A stretch of DNA of 33,852 bases from Rhizobiaceae bacterium (GCA_017644105.1 JAEPMD010000036.1:1-33852); one strand, 5' to 3'. Shown: positions 8,306-17,185, counted from the first letter of the stretch. The notes: generated by a model from the sequence alone, not told the origin. A program made the numbers and translations.

Positions 8306-9316
8306 GTGCCGTTTGGAAAATTTTTGCGCTTCGTGCTGGTAAGCGTTGTATCAGTGATTTCATTCTCTTCACCGACTGTCTCCCACGATTTAACAATATT
8401 TACCATCGGAACGGGCGGTGCAACTTATACTTATCACCCTGTGGGTGGCATGTTGGCAAATGCTATTTCAAATCCGCCGCAAGCTTTACCCTGCGGGAAA
8501 GGTGGCAATTGTAACTTGAAAGATCTGATTGCTGTGAGTGTGTTATCAAACGGATCAATTGACAATGTGACCGCTGTTTCGGAAGGGAAAATCAATTCAG
8601 GGTTTGTTCAGTCAGATATTGCTTACTGGATGTATACCGGCTCAGGTATTTCTGGGAACAAGCAGCCTAGAAGAAATTTAAGAGCGATAGCAGCTTTGTA
8701 TGAAGAGCATGTTCAGCTTGTGACGTTAAAACGAAGCGGAATCAACACAATACAAGATCTTAGGGGTAAACGAATTGCTATTGACGAACCTGGCTCGGGT
8801 ACGCGCGTGGATGCGAAACTCATCTTGGAAGCCAGCGGGATCTATGAAGAAGACTTTAAGGCGCGAAGTCTGCGTGGCAAAGATGCTGCCAATGCCTTAA
8901 GATTAGGTGTGGTCGATGCATTTTTCGTGGTCGCGGGTTATCCCACAGATTTAATTTCTGAGTTAGCGAGCCGGGTTGATATCAAACTCATTCCAATAGA
9001 TGCTGCAGCCGCTGATGGCTTGACCAGTGAATATGAGTTTTTTATCCCCAATAGCATACCAACCGGGACTTATAGGGGGGTCGAGGAGACTGCAACCTTG
9101 TCCGTTGGCGCATTGTGGATCACCTCAGCAGAAGAGGATGATGAGCTCATATATGGCGTTACCAGCACGCTTTGGAGCGATAGTACTCGGAAATTGCTGG
9201 ATGTTGGTCATGCACGGGGTAAAGATATTACCATTGATACAGCGCTTTATGGAATTGGAATTCCGCTACATCCTGGGGCAGAGCGATTTTACAAAGAAGA
9301 AGGCTTATTGGAATAA
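8306..9316 (+). CDS. TAXI-family TRAP transporter solute-binding protein
   Basis: Periplasmic binding protein of the TAXI subfamily of TRAP transporters, 336 aa. A signal peptide is followed by the family start FTIGTGGATYTYHPVGGMLA. Later blocks fit ligand-binding lobes: LRAIAALYEEHVQLVTLKRS, then IQDLRGKRIAIDEPGSGTR, then RLGVVDAFFVVAGYP. The start is uncertain: TTG at 8300 leaves one base after GGGA, whereas GTG at 8306 gives a normal seven-base spacing and is preferred. No TRAP membrane gene (fused 4TM-12TM) lies next to it; the next genes are the riboswitch and gcvT, so it is an orphan here. Ligand unknown; some TAXI proteins bind glutamate or similar small acids. Confidence 0.87.
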   Translation: MPFGKFLRFVLVSVVSVISFSSPTVSHDLTIFTIGTGGATYTYHPVGGMLANAISNPPQALPCGKGGNCNLKDLIAVSVLSNGSIDNVTAVSEGKINSGFVQSDIAYWMYTGSGISGNKQPRRNLRAIAALYEEHVQLVTLKRSGINTIQDLRGKRIAIDEPGSGTRVDAKLILEASGIYEEDFKARSLRGKDAANALRLGVVDAFFVVAGYPTDLISELASRVDIKLIPIDAAAADGLTSEYEFFIPNSIPTGTYRGVEETATLSVGALWITSAEEDDELIYGVTSTLWSDSTRKLLDVGHARGKDITIDTALYGIGIPLHPGAERFYKEEGLLE

Positions 9317-9485
9317 TGGGATCCAATTAGAAGCTGGCGAAGTTCTCGACCACGATGCATGTTTAAAGTATTGTTTTATCCTAAAAGACAATTTTTATGT
9401 AAATTTCAAGATTGATGCTTGTTGCGTTCTTCTTTTGAGGCTTAACAGTCACAAATCTGTGTATATTAGCGCTTCAAACAATGAG

Positions 9486-9517
9486 TTTTTGACCAATTTG
9501 TCAAAAAAATCAATGAT
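9486..9517 (+). promoter_or_regulatory. Candidate gcv promoter overlapping an inverted repeat
   Basis: An 8-bp perfect inverted repeat, TTTTTGAC / GTCAAAAA with a 6-base spacer, occupies 9486-9507. Its left arm contains TTGACC (9489-9494), which with a 17-base spacer leads to AATGAT (9512-9517), a four-of-six -10 match. Transcription from here would start about 65 bases upstream of the first riboswitch aptamer. The repeat is a plausible operator for a repressor covering the promoter. The rest of the 9317-9589 gap shows no gene. Confidence 0.35.
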
Positions 9518-9589
9518 TTAAATTTGCAATCGATCGATAAAAATTATCTATTGAAAATGATGGAAAAATCGCGTAACTCTAAAGATAGG

Positions 9590-9735
9590 AAACGGGAGAC
9601 GCTGGTTTTATCGCCAGGGCCGAAGGAGCAACCGCCTCGGAAACTCTCAGGCAAAATGGACCGTTTTCTGCAAAAACTCTGGAGAGTGGCAGTTTGCCCG
9701 CCGAAGGGATAGCGATCTCAGGCATCAGGACAGAG
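9590..9735 (+). ncRNA. Tandem glycine riboswitch upstream of gcvT
   Basis: Two glycine aptamers in series. Aptamer 1 (about 9590-9666) is closed by AAACGG / CCGTTT, with the conserved GCCGAAGGAGCAA core, CTCTCAGGCAAAATGGACCG, and an internal GCTGG / CCAGG arm. Aptamer 2 (about 9677-9735) is closed by CTCTG / CAGAG, with GCCGAAGGGATAGC and ATCTCAGGCATCAGGACAG. The linker is about 10 bases. In this family, glycine binding by both aptamers usually switches on the glycine cleavage genes, and gcvT follows 72 bases later. A small hairpin (GCTGA / TCAGC, 9776-9790) sits eight bases before the GAGGA ribosome-binding site. The expression platform is probably translational, since no T-tract terminator is seen. 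Confidence 0.93.
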
Positions 9736-9807
9736 GAGGCATCTTTGTAGGGCCGTTTGGCTTCACACGTAAGGTGCTGACATGATCAGCCGAAATTGAG
9801 GATTAAC

Positions 9808-10938
9808 ATGGCTGACTTGTTACAAACTCCGTTATACGATTTTCACGTCGAAAAAGGCGCTAAACTTGTGCCGTTTGCTGGTTACGAAATGCCGGTTCAA
9901 TATCCGCTTGGCGTGATGAATGAACACAAGCATTGCCGCGCCAAAGCTGGTTTGTTTGATGTTAGCCATATGGGGCAGGTGCTCCTCACACCGAAATCCG
10001 GTAATATTGAAGATGCGTGTTTGGCACTTGAGACACTTGTGCCAATGGATATTTGCGCGCTGAAGCCTGGGCGTCAGCGCTATGCCTTTTTCACCAATGA
10101 CAATGGCGGCATCCTCGATGATCTGATGGTTGCCAATCGCGGTGATCATTTGTTTTTAGTGGTCAATGCAGCTTGTAAAGACGCTGATATTGCCCACATG
10201 AAAAACAAAATCAGTGATACATGCGAGATTACTGTCGTAGACGATAGAGCGCTTGTTGCGCTTCAGGGGCCAGACGCAGAAACGGTTTTATCTGCGCTTA
10301 TTCCAGCCGTTGCTGATTATAAATTCATGGATGTGGCAATCGTTGATTATGACGGAATGGAGTTATGGATCTCGCGCTCTGGATATACCGGCGAAGATGG
10401 TTATGAGATTTCTGTTCCCGCAGATAATGCGTCAGTATTTGTTTCAAAGCTTTCAGAGAATGAACTGGTTGAGCCAATCGGTCTGGGTGCGCGAGACAGT
10501 TTACGTCTTGAGGGTGGGCTTTGCCTCTATGGCAATGACATCGATGAAACCACGACACCAGTTGAAGCGGCGCTGACTTGGGCTATTCAAAAAGCGAGAC
10601 GCACAGGTGGGGATCGCGAAGGCGGTTTCCCTGGTGCTGAAGAAGTGCTAGCACAATTTGAAAATGGCGCCCCACGCAAGCGCGCGGGTCTTTTGCCAGA
10701 GGGCAGAGCACCGATGCGCGCCGGCACGAAACTTTTTTCATCAGAAAATTCAAGCGATGAGATTGGTGAGATCACATCAGGTGGCTTTGGCCCATCAGTC
10801 AATGGTCCTGTTTCCATGGGCTATCTATCCACCGAATATAGTGCTGAAGGCACTAAAGTTTTTGCTGAATTGCGCGGCAAGCGTTTGCCAGCCATCGTGA
10901 CCAAAATGCCATTCGTGGCAGCGAATTTTAAAAGATAA
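9808..10938 (+). CDS. gcvT: Glycine cleavage system T protein (aminomethyltransferase)
   Basis: T protein transfers the methylene group from the aminomethyl-lipoyl arm of GcvH to tetrahydrofolate and releases ammonia. The product is 376 aa with TPLYDFHVEKGAKLVPFAGY, YPLGVMNEHKHCRAKAGLFD, VSHMGQV, then ALVALQGPDAETVL, SRSGYTGEDGYEIS and the C-terminal GFGPSVNGPVSMGYL. The ATG at 9808 is preferred over an in-frame TTG at 9796, because GAGGA is five bases before the ATG and the TTG falls inside it. It is the first gene of the riboswitch-controlled operon, with gcvH 15 bases downstream. Confidence 0.96.
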   Translation: MADLLQTPLYDFHVEKGAKLVPFAGYEMPVQYPLGVMNEHKHCRAKAGLFDVSHMGQVLLTPKSGNIEDACLALETLVPMDICALKPGRQRYAFFTNDNGGILDDLMVANRGDHLFLVVNAACKDADIAHMKNKISDTCEITVVDDRALVALQGPDAETVLSALIPAVADYKFMDVAIVDYDGMELWISRSGYTGEDGYEISVPADNASVFVSKLSENELVEPIGLGARDSLRLEGGLCLYGNDIDETTTPVEAALTWAIQKARRTGGDREGGFPGAEEVLAQFENGAPRKRAGLLPEGRAPMRAGTKLFSSENSSDEIGEITSGGFGPSVNGPVSMGYLSTEYSAEGTKVFAELRGKRLPAIVTKMPFVAANFKR

Positions 10939-10953
10939 CCAAGGAGAGAACTC

Positions 10954-11313
10954 ATGAAATATACCGAAGAACACGAATGGCTAAAGCCTGAAGGCGATGT
11001 TGTGATTGTCGGCATTACTCAACACGCGGCGGATGCTTTGGGCGAATTGGTGTTTGTCGAATTGCCAGAGGTCGGCACAGAGGTTGAAAAAGGCGAAGAG
11101 ATCGTTGTGATCGAAAGCGTTAAGGCTGCGTCTGATATTACTGCTCCACTGGATGGTGAAATCACCGAAGTTAATCAAGACATTGTCGATACGCCAACAT
11201 TGGTAAATGAAGATCCGACCGCTGCTGCATGGTTCTTCAAAATGAAACTCAAAGACGCAAGCGAAATGGACGGATTGATGGATGAAGACGCTTATAAAGC
11301 GCTGATCGATTAA
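10954..11313 (+). CDS. gcvH: Glycine cleavage system H protein (lipoyl carrier)
   Basis: The lipoylated shuttle protein of the glycine cleavage system, 119 aa. The lipoyl-attachment lysine is K57 in [11 protein letters not shown]. The surrounding [19 protein letters not shown] and [13 protein letters not shown] strands form the hybrid-barrel lipoyl fold. AAGGAGAG precedes the ATG. It lies between gcvT and gcvP in an operon of all three specific subunits; the shared L protein (lipoamide dehydrogenase) is not in the window and is normally encoded elsewhere. Confidence 0.97.
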   Translation: MKYTEEHEWLKPEGDVVIVGITQHAADALGELVFVELPEVGTEVEKGEEIVVIESVKAASDITAPLDGEITEVNQDIVDTPTLVNEDPTAAAWFFKMKLKDASEMDGLMDEDAYKALID

Positions 11314-11353
11314 TCACTAGCCAGCTGGAACGATAAGATATCAAGGAATTGTC

Positions 11354-14194
11354 ATGAGCTATAATTTGACCGATTACCAACCTTACGATTTTGCCAATAG
11401 ACGCCATATTGGGCCGTCTCCGAAAGAAATGGAAGAGATGCTGGAAGTAGTAGGCGCATCATCTTTGGATGATCTGACAGATCAAACGGTTCCAGCGAAT
11501 ATTCGCCAAACAACGGCGTTGACGTCGCCTGCCATGTCGGAAAATGAATTGCTCAATTTCATGCGTAAAGTCAGCCGCATGAATATTGTGGTGACCTCTT
11601 TGATCGGGCAGGGATATCACAACACGTTCACACCGCCCGCCATTCAGCGCAACATCCTGGAAAACCCGGCTTGGTATACAGCTTATACGCCTTATCAGCC
11701 TGAGATTTCGCAAGGTCGCCTTGAGGCCTTGCTCAATTTCCAAACCATGATGATTGATCTGACAGGCTTGGAAGTGGCCAATGCGTCGCTGTTAGATGAA
11801 GCAACGGCTTGTGCGGAAGCCATGACCATGGCGCAGCGTGTAGCAAAGTCAAAAGCCAATGCGTTCTTTATTGATGAGAATTGCCATCCTCAAAATATCG
11901 ATGTGATGCGCACACGCGCTGAACCTTTGGGCATTGAACTCATCATTGATGATCCTGAAAATCTAGATGCAAGCCAGGTCTTTGGTGCGATCTTCCAATA
12001 TCCAGGGACACACGGGCATGTCTCAGATTTCACCTCAAAAATGGATGCATTGCATGAAAATAAAGCGATTGGTGTGGTATCTGCGGACCCAATGGCGTTG
12101 ACGCTGTTGAAAGAGCCAGGTGCGATGGGTGCTGATATTGCGGTGGGTTCCACACAAAGATTTGGTGTGCCGCTTGGTTATGGAGGGCCGCATGCCGCTT
12201 ATATGGCGACCAAAGATGCCTTTAAGCGCTCCATGCCGGGCCGAATTGTTGGTGTTTCTATCGATTCACACGGCAATAAAGCCTATCGTCTAGCACTTCA
12301 AACGCGTGAGCAGCATATCCGCCGTGAAAAAGCGACATCAAATGTGTGTACTGCGCAAGCGCTGCTTGCGGTGATGGCCTCGATGTATGGGGTGTTCCAC
12401 GGTCCGGATGGTTTGAAAGCGATTGCGCAACGCATTCATCTTAAAGCATCCCGTTTGGCCGATGGCTTGCGTTTGCTGGGATTTGAAATTGAGCCGACGA
12501 CTTTCTTTGACACAATCACTGTCAATGTCGGCGGTTTGCAGAGTGTTGTGATGAAATCTGCGCTCAATGAGGGTGTGAATTTACGCGCTGTGAGCTCCAA
12601 TAAAATCGGTATCACAGTCGATGAAATGACAGATGATGATACGCTTGAAGCGGTTTGGACAGCTTTTGGCTTGGAGCGCAAAAACTTCCCATCAAAAACA
12701 GACTATAATTTGCCAAAAAATATGGAACGTCAGACAGATTTTATGACACATTCGATCTTCCATATGAACCGTTCAGAGGCTGAAATGACGCGTTATATGC
12801 GCCGTTTGGCCGATCGTGATTTGGCTTTGGATCGCGCAATGATTCCTTTGGGATCATGCACGATGAAGCTGAATTCTGCAGCTGAAATGATACCGATTAG
12901 TTGGTCTGGTTTTGCCAATATCCACCCATTTGTTCCAGCTGAACAAACACGTGGCTATCAGCTGATGGTCAAGGATCTATCGGACAAATTGTGTGAAATC
13001 ACCGGCTATGATGGCATTTCCATGCAGCCAAATTCTGGGGCACAAGGGGAATATGCAGGGCTTTTATCCATTGCATCATATCATAAGGCTAATGGTGAAG
13101 GGCATCGCAACATCTGCCTTATCCCAATGTCAGCGCATGGTACAAACCCTGCCAGCGCGCAAATGGTTGGCTATAAGGTCGTACCGGTTAAAAGTTCTGA
13201 CAACGGAGATATCGATGTCGATGATTTTAGAGCCAAAGCCGAGCAACATGCGGAAAATCTTGCGGCATGTATGATCACATATCCTTCAACACACGGCGTG
13301 TTTGAAGAGCGGGTCCGTGAGATCTGCGATATCACCCATGAATTTGGCGGTCAGGTCTACATGGATGGCGCTAATATGAATGCCATGGTTGGTGTTTCCC
13401 AACCGGGCGATATCGGCTCAGATGTCTCGCATTTGAACTTGCACAAAACCTTCTGCATTCCGCATGGTGGCGGTGGGCCGGGTATGGGTCCGATTGGTGT
13501 GAAAAAGCACCTAATCCCGCACTTGCCGGGTCACCACACACAAGGAACCGATGGTGCAGTCTCCGCGGCACCTTATGGATCGACAAGCTTATTGCCGATC
13601 TCTTGGGCTTATTGCTTGATGATGGGTGGTGAAGGTCTGACACGCGCAACAAAATTTGCAATTTTGAACGCAAACTATATCGCCAAGCGCTTAGAAGGTG
13701 CCTATCCGGTGCTGTATCAAGGTCCTGGCGGTCGTGTTGCGCACGAATGCATCATTGATACGCGTCCTTTGGCCGAATTTGGTGTCAGCGTCGATGATAT
13801 CGCCAAACGTTTGATTGATTGCGGTTTCCATGCGCCAACCATGTCTTTCCCAGTGGCAGGCACATTGATGATTGAACCAACTGAATCAGAGCCAAAAGCT
13901 GAGCTTGATCGCTTCTGTGATGCCATGCTGGCCATCCGCCAAGAAGCGCAGGATGTTGCAGATGGGAAATACCCCGCTGACAATAATCCACTTTGCAATG
14001 CGCCGCACACAATGAGTGATTTGGTGGGTGAATGGGATCGTCCATATTCACGCGAGCAGGGGTGTTTCCCACCAGGTGCCTTTAAAGTTGATAAATATTG
14101 GGCGCCGGTCAATCGCGTTGACAATGCCTATGGTGACAGAAATCTTGTGTGTTCATGTCCACCAATGGATGAATATTTGGAAGCTGCGGAGTAG
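11354..14194 (+). CDS. gcvP: Glycine dehydrogenase (decarboxylating), P protein
   Basis: The pyridoxal-phosphate enzyme that decarboxylates glycine and passes the aminomethyl group to lipoyl-GcvH. At 946 aa it is the fused single-chain form, with N- and C-terminal halves that are separate genes in some bacteria. Motifs include [17 protein letters not shown] at the start, [42 protein letters not shown], and the PLP-lysine region [19 protein letters not shown] with K698. AAGGA precedes the ATG. It ends the gcv operon proper. Confidence 0.97.
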   Translation: MSYNLTDYQPYDFANRRHIGPSPKEMEEMLEVVGASSLDDLTDQTVPANIRQTTALTSPAMSENELLNFMRKVSRMNIVVTSLIGQGYHNTFTPPAIQRNILENPAWYTAYTPYQPEISQGRLEALLNFQTMMIDLTGLEVANASLLDEATACAEAMTMAQRVAKSKANAFFIDENCHPQNIDVMRTRAEPLGIELIIDDPENLDASQVFGAIFQYPGTHGHVSDFTSKMDALHENKAIGVVSADPMALTLLKEPGAMGADIAVGSTQRFGVPLGYGGPHAAYMATKDAFKRSMPGRIVGVSIDSHGNKAYRLALQTREQHIRREKATSNVCTAQALLAVMASMYGVFHGPDGLKAIAQRIHLKASRLADGLRLLGFEIEPTTFFDTITVNVGGLQSVVMKSALNEGVNLRAVSSNKIGITVDEMTDDDTLEAVWTAFGLERKNFPSKTDYNLPKNMERQTDFMTHSIFHMNRSEAEMTRYMRRLADRDLALDRAMIPLGSCTMKLNSAAEMIPISWSGFANIHPFVPAEQTRGYQLMVKDLSDKLCEITGYDGISMQPNSGAQGEYAGLLSIASYHKANGEGHRNICLIPMSAHGTNPASAQMVGYKVVPVKSSDNGDIDVDDFRAKAEQHAENLAACMITYPSTHGVFEERVREICDITHEFGGQVYMDGANMNAMVGVSQPGDIGSDVSHLNLHKTFCIPHGGGGPGMGPIGVKKHLIPHLPGHHTQGTDGAVSAAPYGSTSLLPISWAYCLMMGGEGLTRATKFAILNANYIAKRLEGAYPVLYQGPGGRVAHECIIDTRPLAEFGVSVDDIAKRLIDCGFHAPTMSFPVAGTLMIEPTESEPKAELDRFCDAMLAIRQEAQDVADGKYPADNNPLCNAPHTMSDLVGEWDRPYSREQGCFPPGAFKVDKYWAPVNRVDNAYGDRNLVCSCPPMDEYLEAAE

Positions 14195-14228
14195 TTTCTG
14201 ACTTCGAACAATAATTTATGGGTTTAAT

Positions 14229-14573
14229 ATGATTGCTGTCATCTTTGAAGTTATCCCGCATCCTGAACATAAGCAGGAATATTTAGATATTGCTGCAAGT
14301 TTGCGACCGGAACTTGAAAAGATTGACGGCTTCATATCCATAGAACGTTTTCAAAGCCTGGTTGATCCAAATAAGCTTTTGTCATTGTCATTTTATGAGA
14401 ATGAAGAGGCGCTCAATCAATGGCGCAATGTGGAAAGCCACCGCATGGCGCAAGCTGTTGGACGCGAAAAGATCTTTGATGATTATCGCATTCGGATTGT
14501 CAGCGTCATGCGTGATTATACCATGAGCGAGCGCGATGAAGCGCCCGCAGATAGTCGATCACGACACGGTTGA
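14229..14573 (+). CDS. ABM-type (antibiotic biosynthesis monooxygenase fold) small protein
   Basis: A 114-aa protein with the dimeric ferredoxin-like ABM fold pattern: IAVIFEVIPHPEHKQEYLD, LRPELEKIDGFISIERFQS, LLSLSFYENEEALNQWR and then SHRMAQAVGR. Proteins with this signature are diverse (monooxygenases, heme-degrading enzymes, unknowns), so no reaction is assigned. It starts 34 bases after gcvP on the same strand and may be co-transcribed from the glycine operon, but has only a weak Shine-Dalgarno. Its end is convergent with the YHYH gene, eight bases apart, and no terminator is visible between them. Confidence 0.75.
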   Translation: MIAVIFEVIPHPEHKQEYLDIAASLRPELEKIDGFISIERFQSLVDPNKLLSLSFYENEEALNQWRNVESHRMAQAVGREKIFDDYRIRIVSVMRDYTMSERDEAPADSRSRHG

Positions 14574-14581
14574 TTACCTTT

Positions 14582-15664
14582 TTAATTGCCCTGATAAGCT
14601 TCAAACGCGTTGTTAGACGCGGCGCTTAGATCTGCTGGGCATGAATTGACGTGGCGATCAAAGACGAGAGTCTTGCCTTTTCCGGCACCAGGTTTTTCAA
14701 TGAAGTGCCCGTAGCAGTTTTGGTCGCAATAAAAGAGCGAACCCGTTGCACCGCTGACATTTTCAACACTGCCAGAGTTGAGTTGAACGCGTGTCTGGCC
14801 CATTATTCCAGACATAACGTAGCAAGAATTTGAACCATTCGGGACGGTTTTAAATTCGCTGACAGTAAATTTCATTGGAATGCCAACAATTTCCTTGCCG
14901 GAATTATCAAGGCGTCGATCCCAGCTATCGCGGGATGAACCAACGGGTGTGCCGCTAAAACAATCGAGTATGGCGTAGTCATCACTTGATTTAGCGTTGT
15001 AAAAATAGCGCCCGCTTGCGTCTTTTACGCCGCGACATTCGTCCAATTTGTCCTCGATATCATTTGCGCTATCAAACCAGCCGAGGGCGAGAATGGGAAA
15101 ACCATCAAATGCATAACCAATGGGCTGACGTTTCACATCAATGGCTTCGCGGCCTAAATCTTCAATCAAGCATTTAGGTGCCATGTGATAATGGTAGTCA
15201 TCACCGCGTCCTGCATGGCCGCCACATTCATCCAATTCTCCGCGTTCCATTGCGCTCGCTGGTTTGCCCGTTGCAGCTTGAATTGGCCCTTGGGTGCTTG
15301 GATCAAAAATTGGTACGCCGTTGACGGCAATGCCAATGGGTCCGGGTTCTGTGTAAGTTGGTTTATCGGCCAATTGCGGATTGCGTTTAATGCCCACCTC
15401 CAGATTATGAGGCGTAGGGAATTGCTGATTGGTGCCGGTAATGCCTTTCATCAGCGTATGGGAATGATGGGGCAGGGCTTTAGATTGGAATTTGATCCGG
15501 TCAGATGTGCATTGAAAATTCTCAACCTCTTCGGTGAAGCATCCAGCATCGCAATCGCAATCAGCGATATTTTCTTTGATGGAGTGGGCCTGTACGCTCA
15601 TGGAAGAGCTGGCTGCTAAACCTAAAAACAGTATTGTGCTGGGAATAAGAGAATGAGATTTCAT
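14582..15664 (-). CDS. YHYH-domain exported protein
   Basis: A 360-aa protein with a signal peptide (MKSHSLIPS, then a hydrophobic core ending near SVQA about residue 26). The diagnostic DDYHYHMAPKCL motif lies near residue 155, with nearby GVPIFDPSTQGP and later QPIGYAFDGFPI, typical of YHYH proteins. Several cysteines (an early CDCDAGC cluster and later pairs) suggest disulfides after export. YHYH proteins are found in envelopes of diverse bacteria and their activity is not well established; the His/Tyr motif could bind metal, which is inference. Start is ATG at 15664 with a weak GGAT upstream. It is the last of three minus-strand exported-protein genes. Confidence 0.85.
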   Translation of the reverse strand: MKSHSLIPSTILFLGLAASSSMSVQAHSIKENIADCDCDAGCFTEEVENFQCTSDRIKFQSKALPHHSHTLMKGITGTNQQFPTPHNLEVGIKRNPQLADKPTYTEPGPIGIAVNGVPIFDPSTQGPIQAATGKPASAMERGELDECGGHAGRGDDYHYHMAPKCLIEDLGREAIDVKRQPIGYAFDGFPILALGWFDSANDIEDKLDECRGVKDASGRYFYNAKSSDDYAILDCFSGTPVGSSRDSWDRRLDNSGKEIVGIPMKFTVSEFKTVPNGSNSCYVMSGIMGQTRVQLNSGSVENVSGATGSLFYCDQNCYGHFIEKPGAGKGKTLVFDRHVNSCPADLSAASNNAFEAYQGN

Positions 15665-15729
15665 GATATATATCCAAAATCGTTAGTCGTTCTTGTTCGG
15701 ATGCGACCGGTCATTTTGGTGAGTTACTA

Positions 15730-15751
15730 CCACACTGTAGAGAGAGTGTGG
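15730..15751 (-). other. Perfect inverted repeat between two minus-strand genes
   Basis: CCACACT and AGTGTGG form a 7-bp stem with an 8-base loop, 35 bases downstream of the stop of the small protein at 15787-16152 and upstream of the YHYH gene. No T-tract follows on the minus strand, so it is not a standard intrinsic terminator. It may be an operator for the YHYH gene or an RNA 3' end structure. Confidence 0.35.
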
Positions 15752-15786
15752 AGAAAAAGAGGCAATTTTTCGTAACTCTTAAAATG

Positions 15787-16152
15787 CTAATACATCGTGT
15801 AGTTATGCTTGCTGCCTGTGCCTTTATAGCGTTGGAGTTCAAGCTTATTGCCACCCAATAATGTGATCTGTTGGCATTCACGGGGGACGGGGATGATGCC
15901 GATCCGAGCTGTTCGGCACCAGAATTTTCCCTGCCAATACCATTTGCCAGTGACTTTAATGCCTTTTACGCGACCATCAATTTTACCGTTTGACGCCATG
16001 CGCAGCCAGGTATTGTCGTTTTGTGCAACTTTCTTGCCGACAACCTTTTGGATAAACTCGTTTTTGTTGTCGATTAAATCTTTGGACTGCGCCACACTTG
16101 GTAAACTCACCAAAAGTGCAAACGCGGCAATGGAAATGGCTGACTTGAACAT
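15787..16152 (-). CDS. Small exported protein, possibly DUF995-like
   Basis: A 121-aa protein with a clear signal peptide (MFKSAISIAAFALLVSLPS then VAQS). The mature part reads VVGKKVAQNDNTWLRMASNG, KIDGRVKGIKVTGKWYWQGK, FWCRTA, RECQQITLLGGNKLELQRY. The alternation of G-K-K, G-x-W-x-W and C-R/C-Q motifs resembles small secreted rhizobial proteins of the DUF995 type, but I cannot confirm membership. The open frame begins further upstream with GTG at 16191, but ATG at 16152 is chosen because GAGGT lies six bases before it and the signal peptide starts there. Two cysteines could pair. Function unknown. Confidence 0.7.
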   Translation of the reverse strand: MFKSAISIAAFALLVSLPSVAQSKDLIDNKNEFIQKVVGKKVAQNDNTWLRMASNGKIDGRVKGIKVTGKWYWQGKFWCRTARIGIIPVPRECQQITLLGGNKLELQRYKGTGSKHNYTMY

Positions 16153-16286
16153 GAATGACCTCATTTTTGAGGTGTTTACGTTCCATGCCACGTATTAGAT
16201 CATATTCGAAGAAAACACTTTGTAACTTATTGAAACAAATTCTTGAGGTGATTCAGATCGCAATTGTCGATTGGTCAGATGCTGAA

Positions 16287-16676
16287 TTATTTATGCCAGA
16301 GGCCACATTTTAATATAAAGCCACCATTTAAAGAGCTAAATGAACTTCGACTGACCAATTTAAACCCACTGGCTTTGTATTGACGTGTCAGTTTGTGTAA
16401 ATTGCCGCTATAGGCCCACGCCCAGCGAGATGCTTTTTTATAGTTTGTCTCGTAAGTCATCCGCACCAACACCGGATCCGCAATACCGCCAACTGCTGGT
16501 TTCCGTTTGCATTTGATTTTCGTCGGGAAATAACCTTTGCGCTGCATGACATTAGAGAACTTCTTTAATTGTGTGGAATTCATCCATTCCGTGGTTTGTG
16601 CAGCTTGTGACAATGGAGCGCTTGTCAGCAGGAATGTTGATGTTAATACAACAGCGAGAAAATGACTACGTAACAT
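16287..16676 (-). CDS. Small exported protein of unknown function
   Basis: A 129-aa protein with a signal peptide (MLRSHFLAVVLTSTFLLTS then APLSQAA). The mature region is basic and aromatic-rich: TTEWMNSTQLKKFSNVMQRK, GYFPTKIKCKRKP, LVRMTYETNYKKASRWAWAY and FILKCGLWHK. It contains two cysteines, in KIKCKRK and LKCGL. I do not recognise a family. ATG at 16676 is chosen because it begins the signal peptide; AAGGAC lies about 11 bases before it. The upstream in-frame extension to 16721 is unlikely. It is divergent from secE across a gap of about 300 bases. Confidence 0.65.
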   Translation of the reverse strand: MLRSHFLAVVLTSTFLLTSAPLSQAAQTTEWMNSTQLKKFSNVMQRKGYFPTKIKCKRKPAVGGIADPVLVRMTYETNYKKASRWAWAYSGNLHKLTRQYKASGFKLVSRSSFSSLNGGFILKCGLWHK

Positions 16677-16889
16677 ATTGGGATTTGTCCTTATTAATTG
16701 GTGAAATATCCCTATAAGCATCTCTTAAAAGTTGCAAGATGTGCCGCGTACTTTTGTAATTTTTAGGCTTTAACTTCTCACCAGGCTTGAAAAAAACTAG
16801 TAAAAGCCCCACTTACAACACTATGCTAGTGGTCAGCAAAAATTATGGCTTTATTTTTTCAAAAATTGACTTTTTTTGCTGTTAGCCTC

Positions 16890-16916
16890 TTGTGGTTTTG
16901 AGATTCGGTCTATATG
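16890..16916 (+). promoter_or_regulatory. Weak candidate promoter for secE-nusG
   Basis: TTGTGG (16890-16895) and TATATG (16911-16916) are separated by 15 bases, shorter than optimal. A better -35, TTGACT at 16866-16871, has no good -10 at 17 bases. The 16677-16984 gap contains no gene or tRNA that I can see, so the secE operon promoter must lie in it, but its exact place is uncertain. Confidence 0.25.
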
Positions 16917-16933
16917 AGTGCCAGATGAATTGC

Positions 16934-16967
16934 ACGGCGCGTTTGGCATGATAGCTAACCGCGCCGT
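16934..16967 (+). other. Stem-loop in the secE leader
   Basis: ACGGCGCGTTTGGC and GCTAACCGCGCCGT form a 14-bp stem with one mismatch and one G-U pair around the loop ATGATA. The outer 8 bp are perfect and GC-rich. It ends 17 bases before the secE ATG, directly before the GGGA ribosome-binding site. There is no T-tract, so it is more likely a leader or mRNA-stability element than a terminator. Confidence 0.6.
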
Positions 16968-16984
16968 AAAGACGTGGGAAAATT

Positions 16985-17185
16985 ATGGCTTCAAAAACTA
17001 ACCCTTTTACGTTCCTTCAACAAGTTCGCTCTGAAACAGCGAAGGTTGTTTGGCCGACACGCCGAGAGACTGTGGTGTCTACCATTATGGTGCTTGTGAT
17101 GGTGTTTATTGCAGCATTGTTTTTCTTTGCTGCAGACCAGCTTCTGAGCGTCATTATTTCGTTCATTCTTAATCTCGGATCCTAA
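16985..17185 (+). CDS. secE: Preprotein translocase subunit SecE
   Basis: Small inner-membrane subunit of the SecYEG translocon, 66 aa, the short single-membrane-span form usual in alphaproteobacteria. The conserved amphipathic region FLQQVRSETAKVVWPTRRET precedes one transmembrane segment (about residues 32-60, VSTIMVLVMVFIAALFFFAA and following). It is followed after 18 bases by nusG, the standard arrangement. GGGA precedes the ATG. Confidence 0.95.
   Translation: MASKTNPFTFLQQVRSETAKVVWPTRRETVVSTIMVLVMVFIAALFFFAADQLLSVIISFILNLGS

Noticed and set aside
9027-9521. 164-aa open frame overlapping the TAXI gene end
   Set aside because: Out of frame with a convincing TAXI protein, and its sequence shows no recognisable domain.
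9524-9712. 62-aa open frame before gcvT
   Set aside because: It runs through both glycine aptamers, has no family features and is explained by the riboswitch sequence.
16722-16984. Possible tRNA gene before secE
   Set aside because: A tRNA-Trp often precedes secE, but no TTCGA arm or acceptor pairing was found; only a hairpin at 16934-16967.
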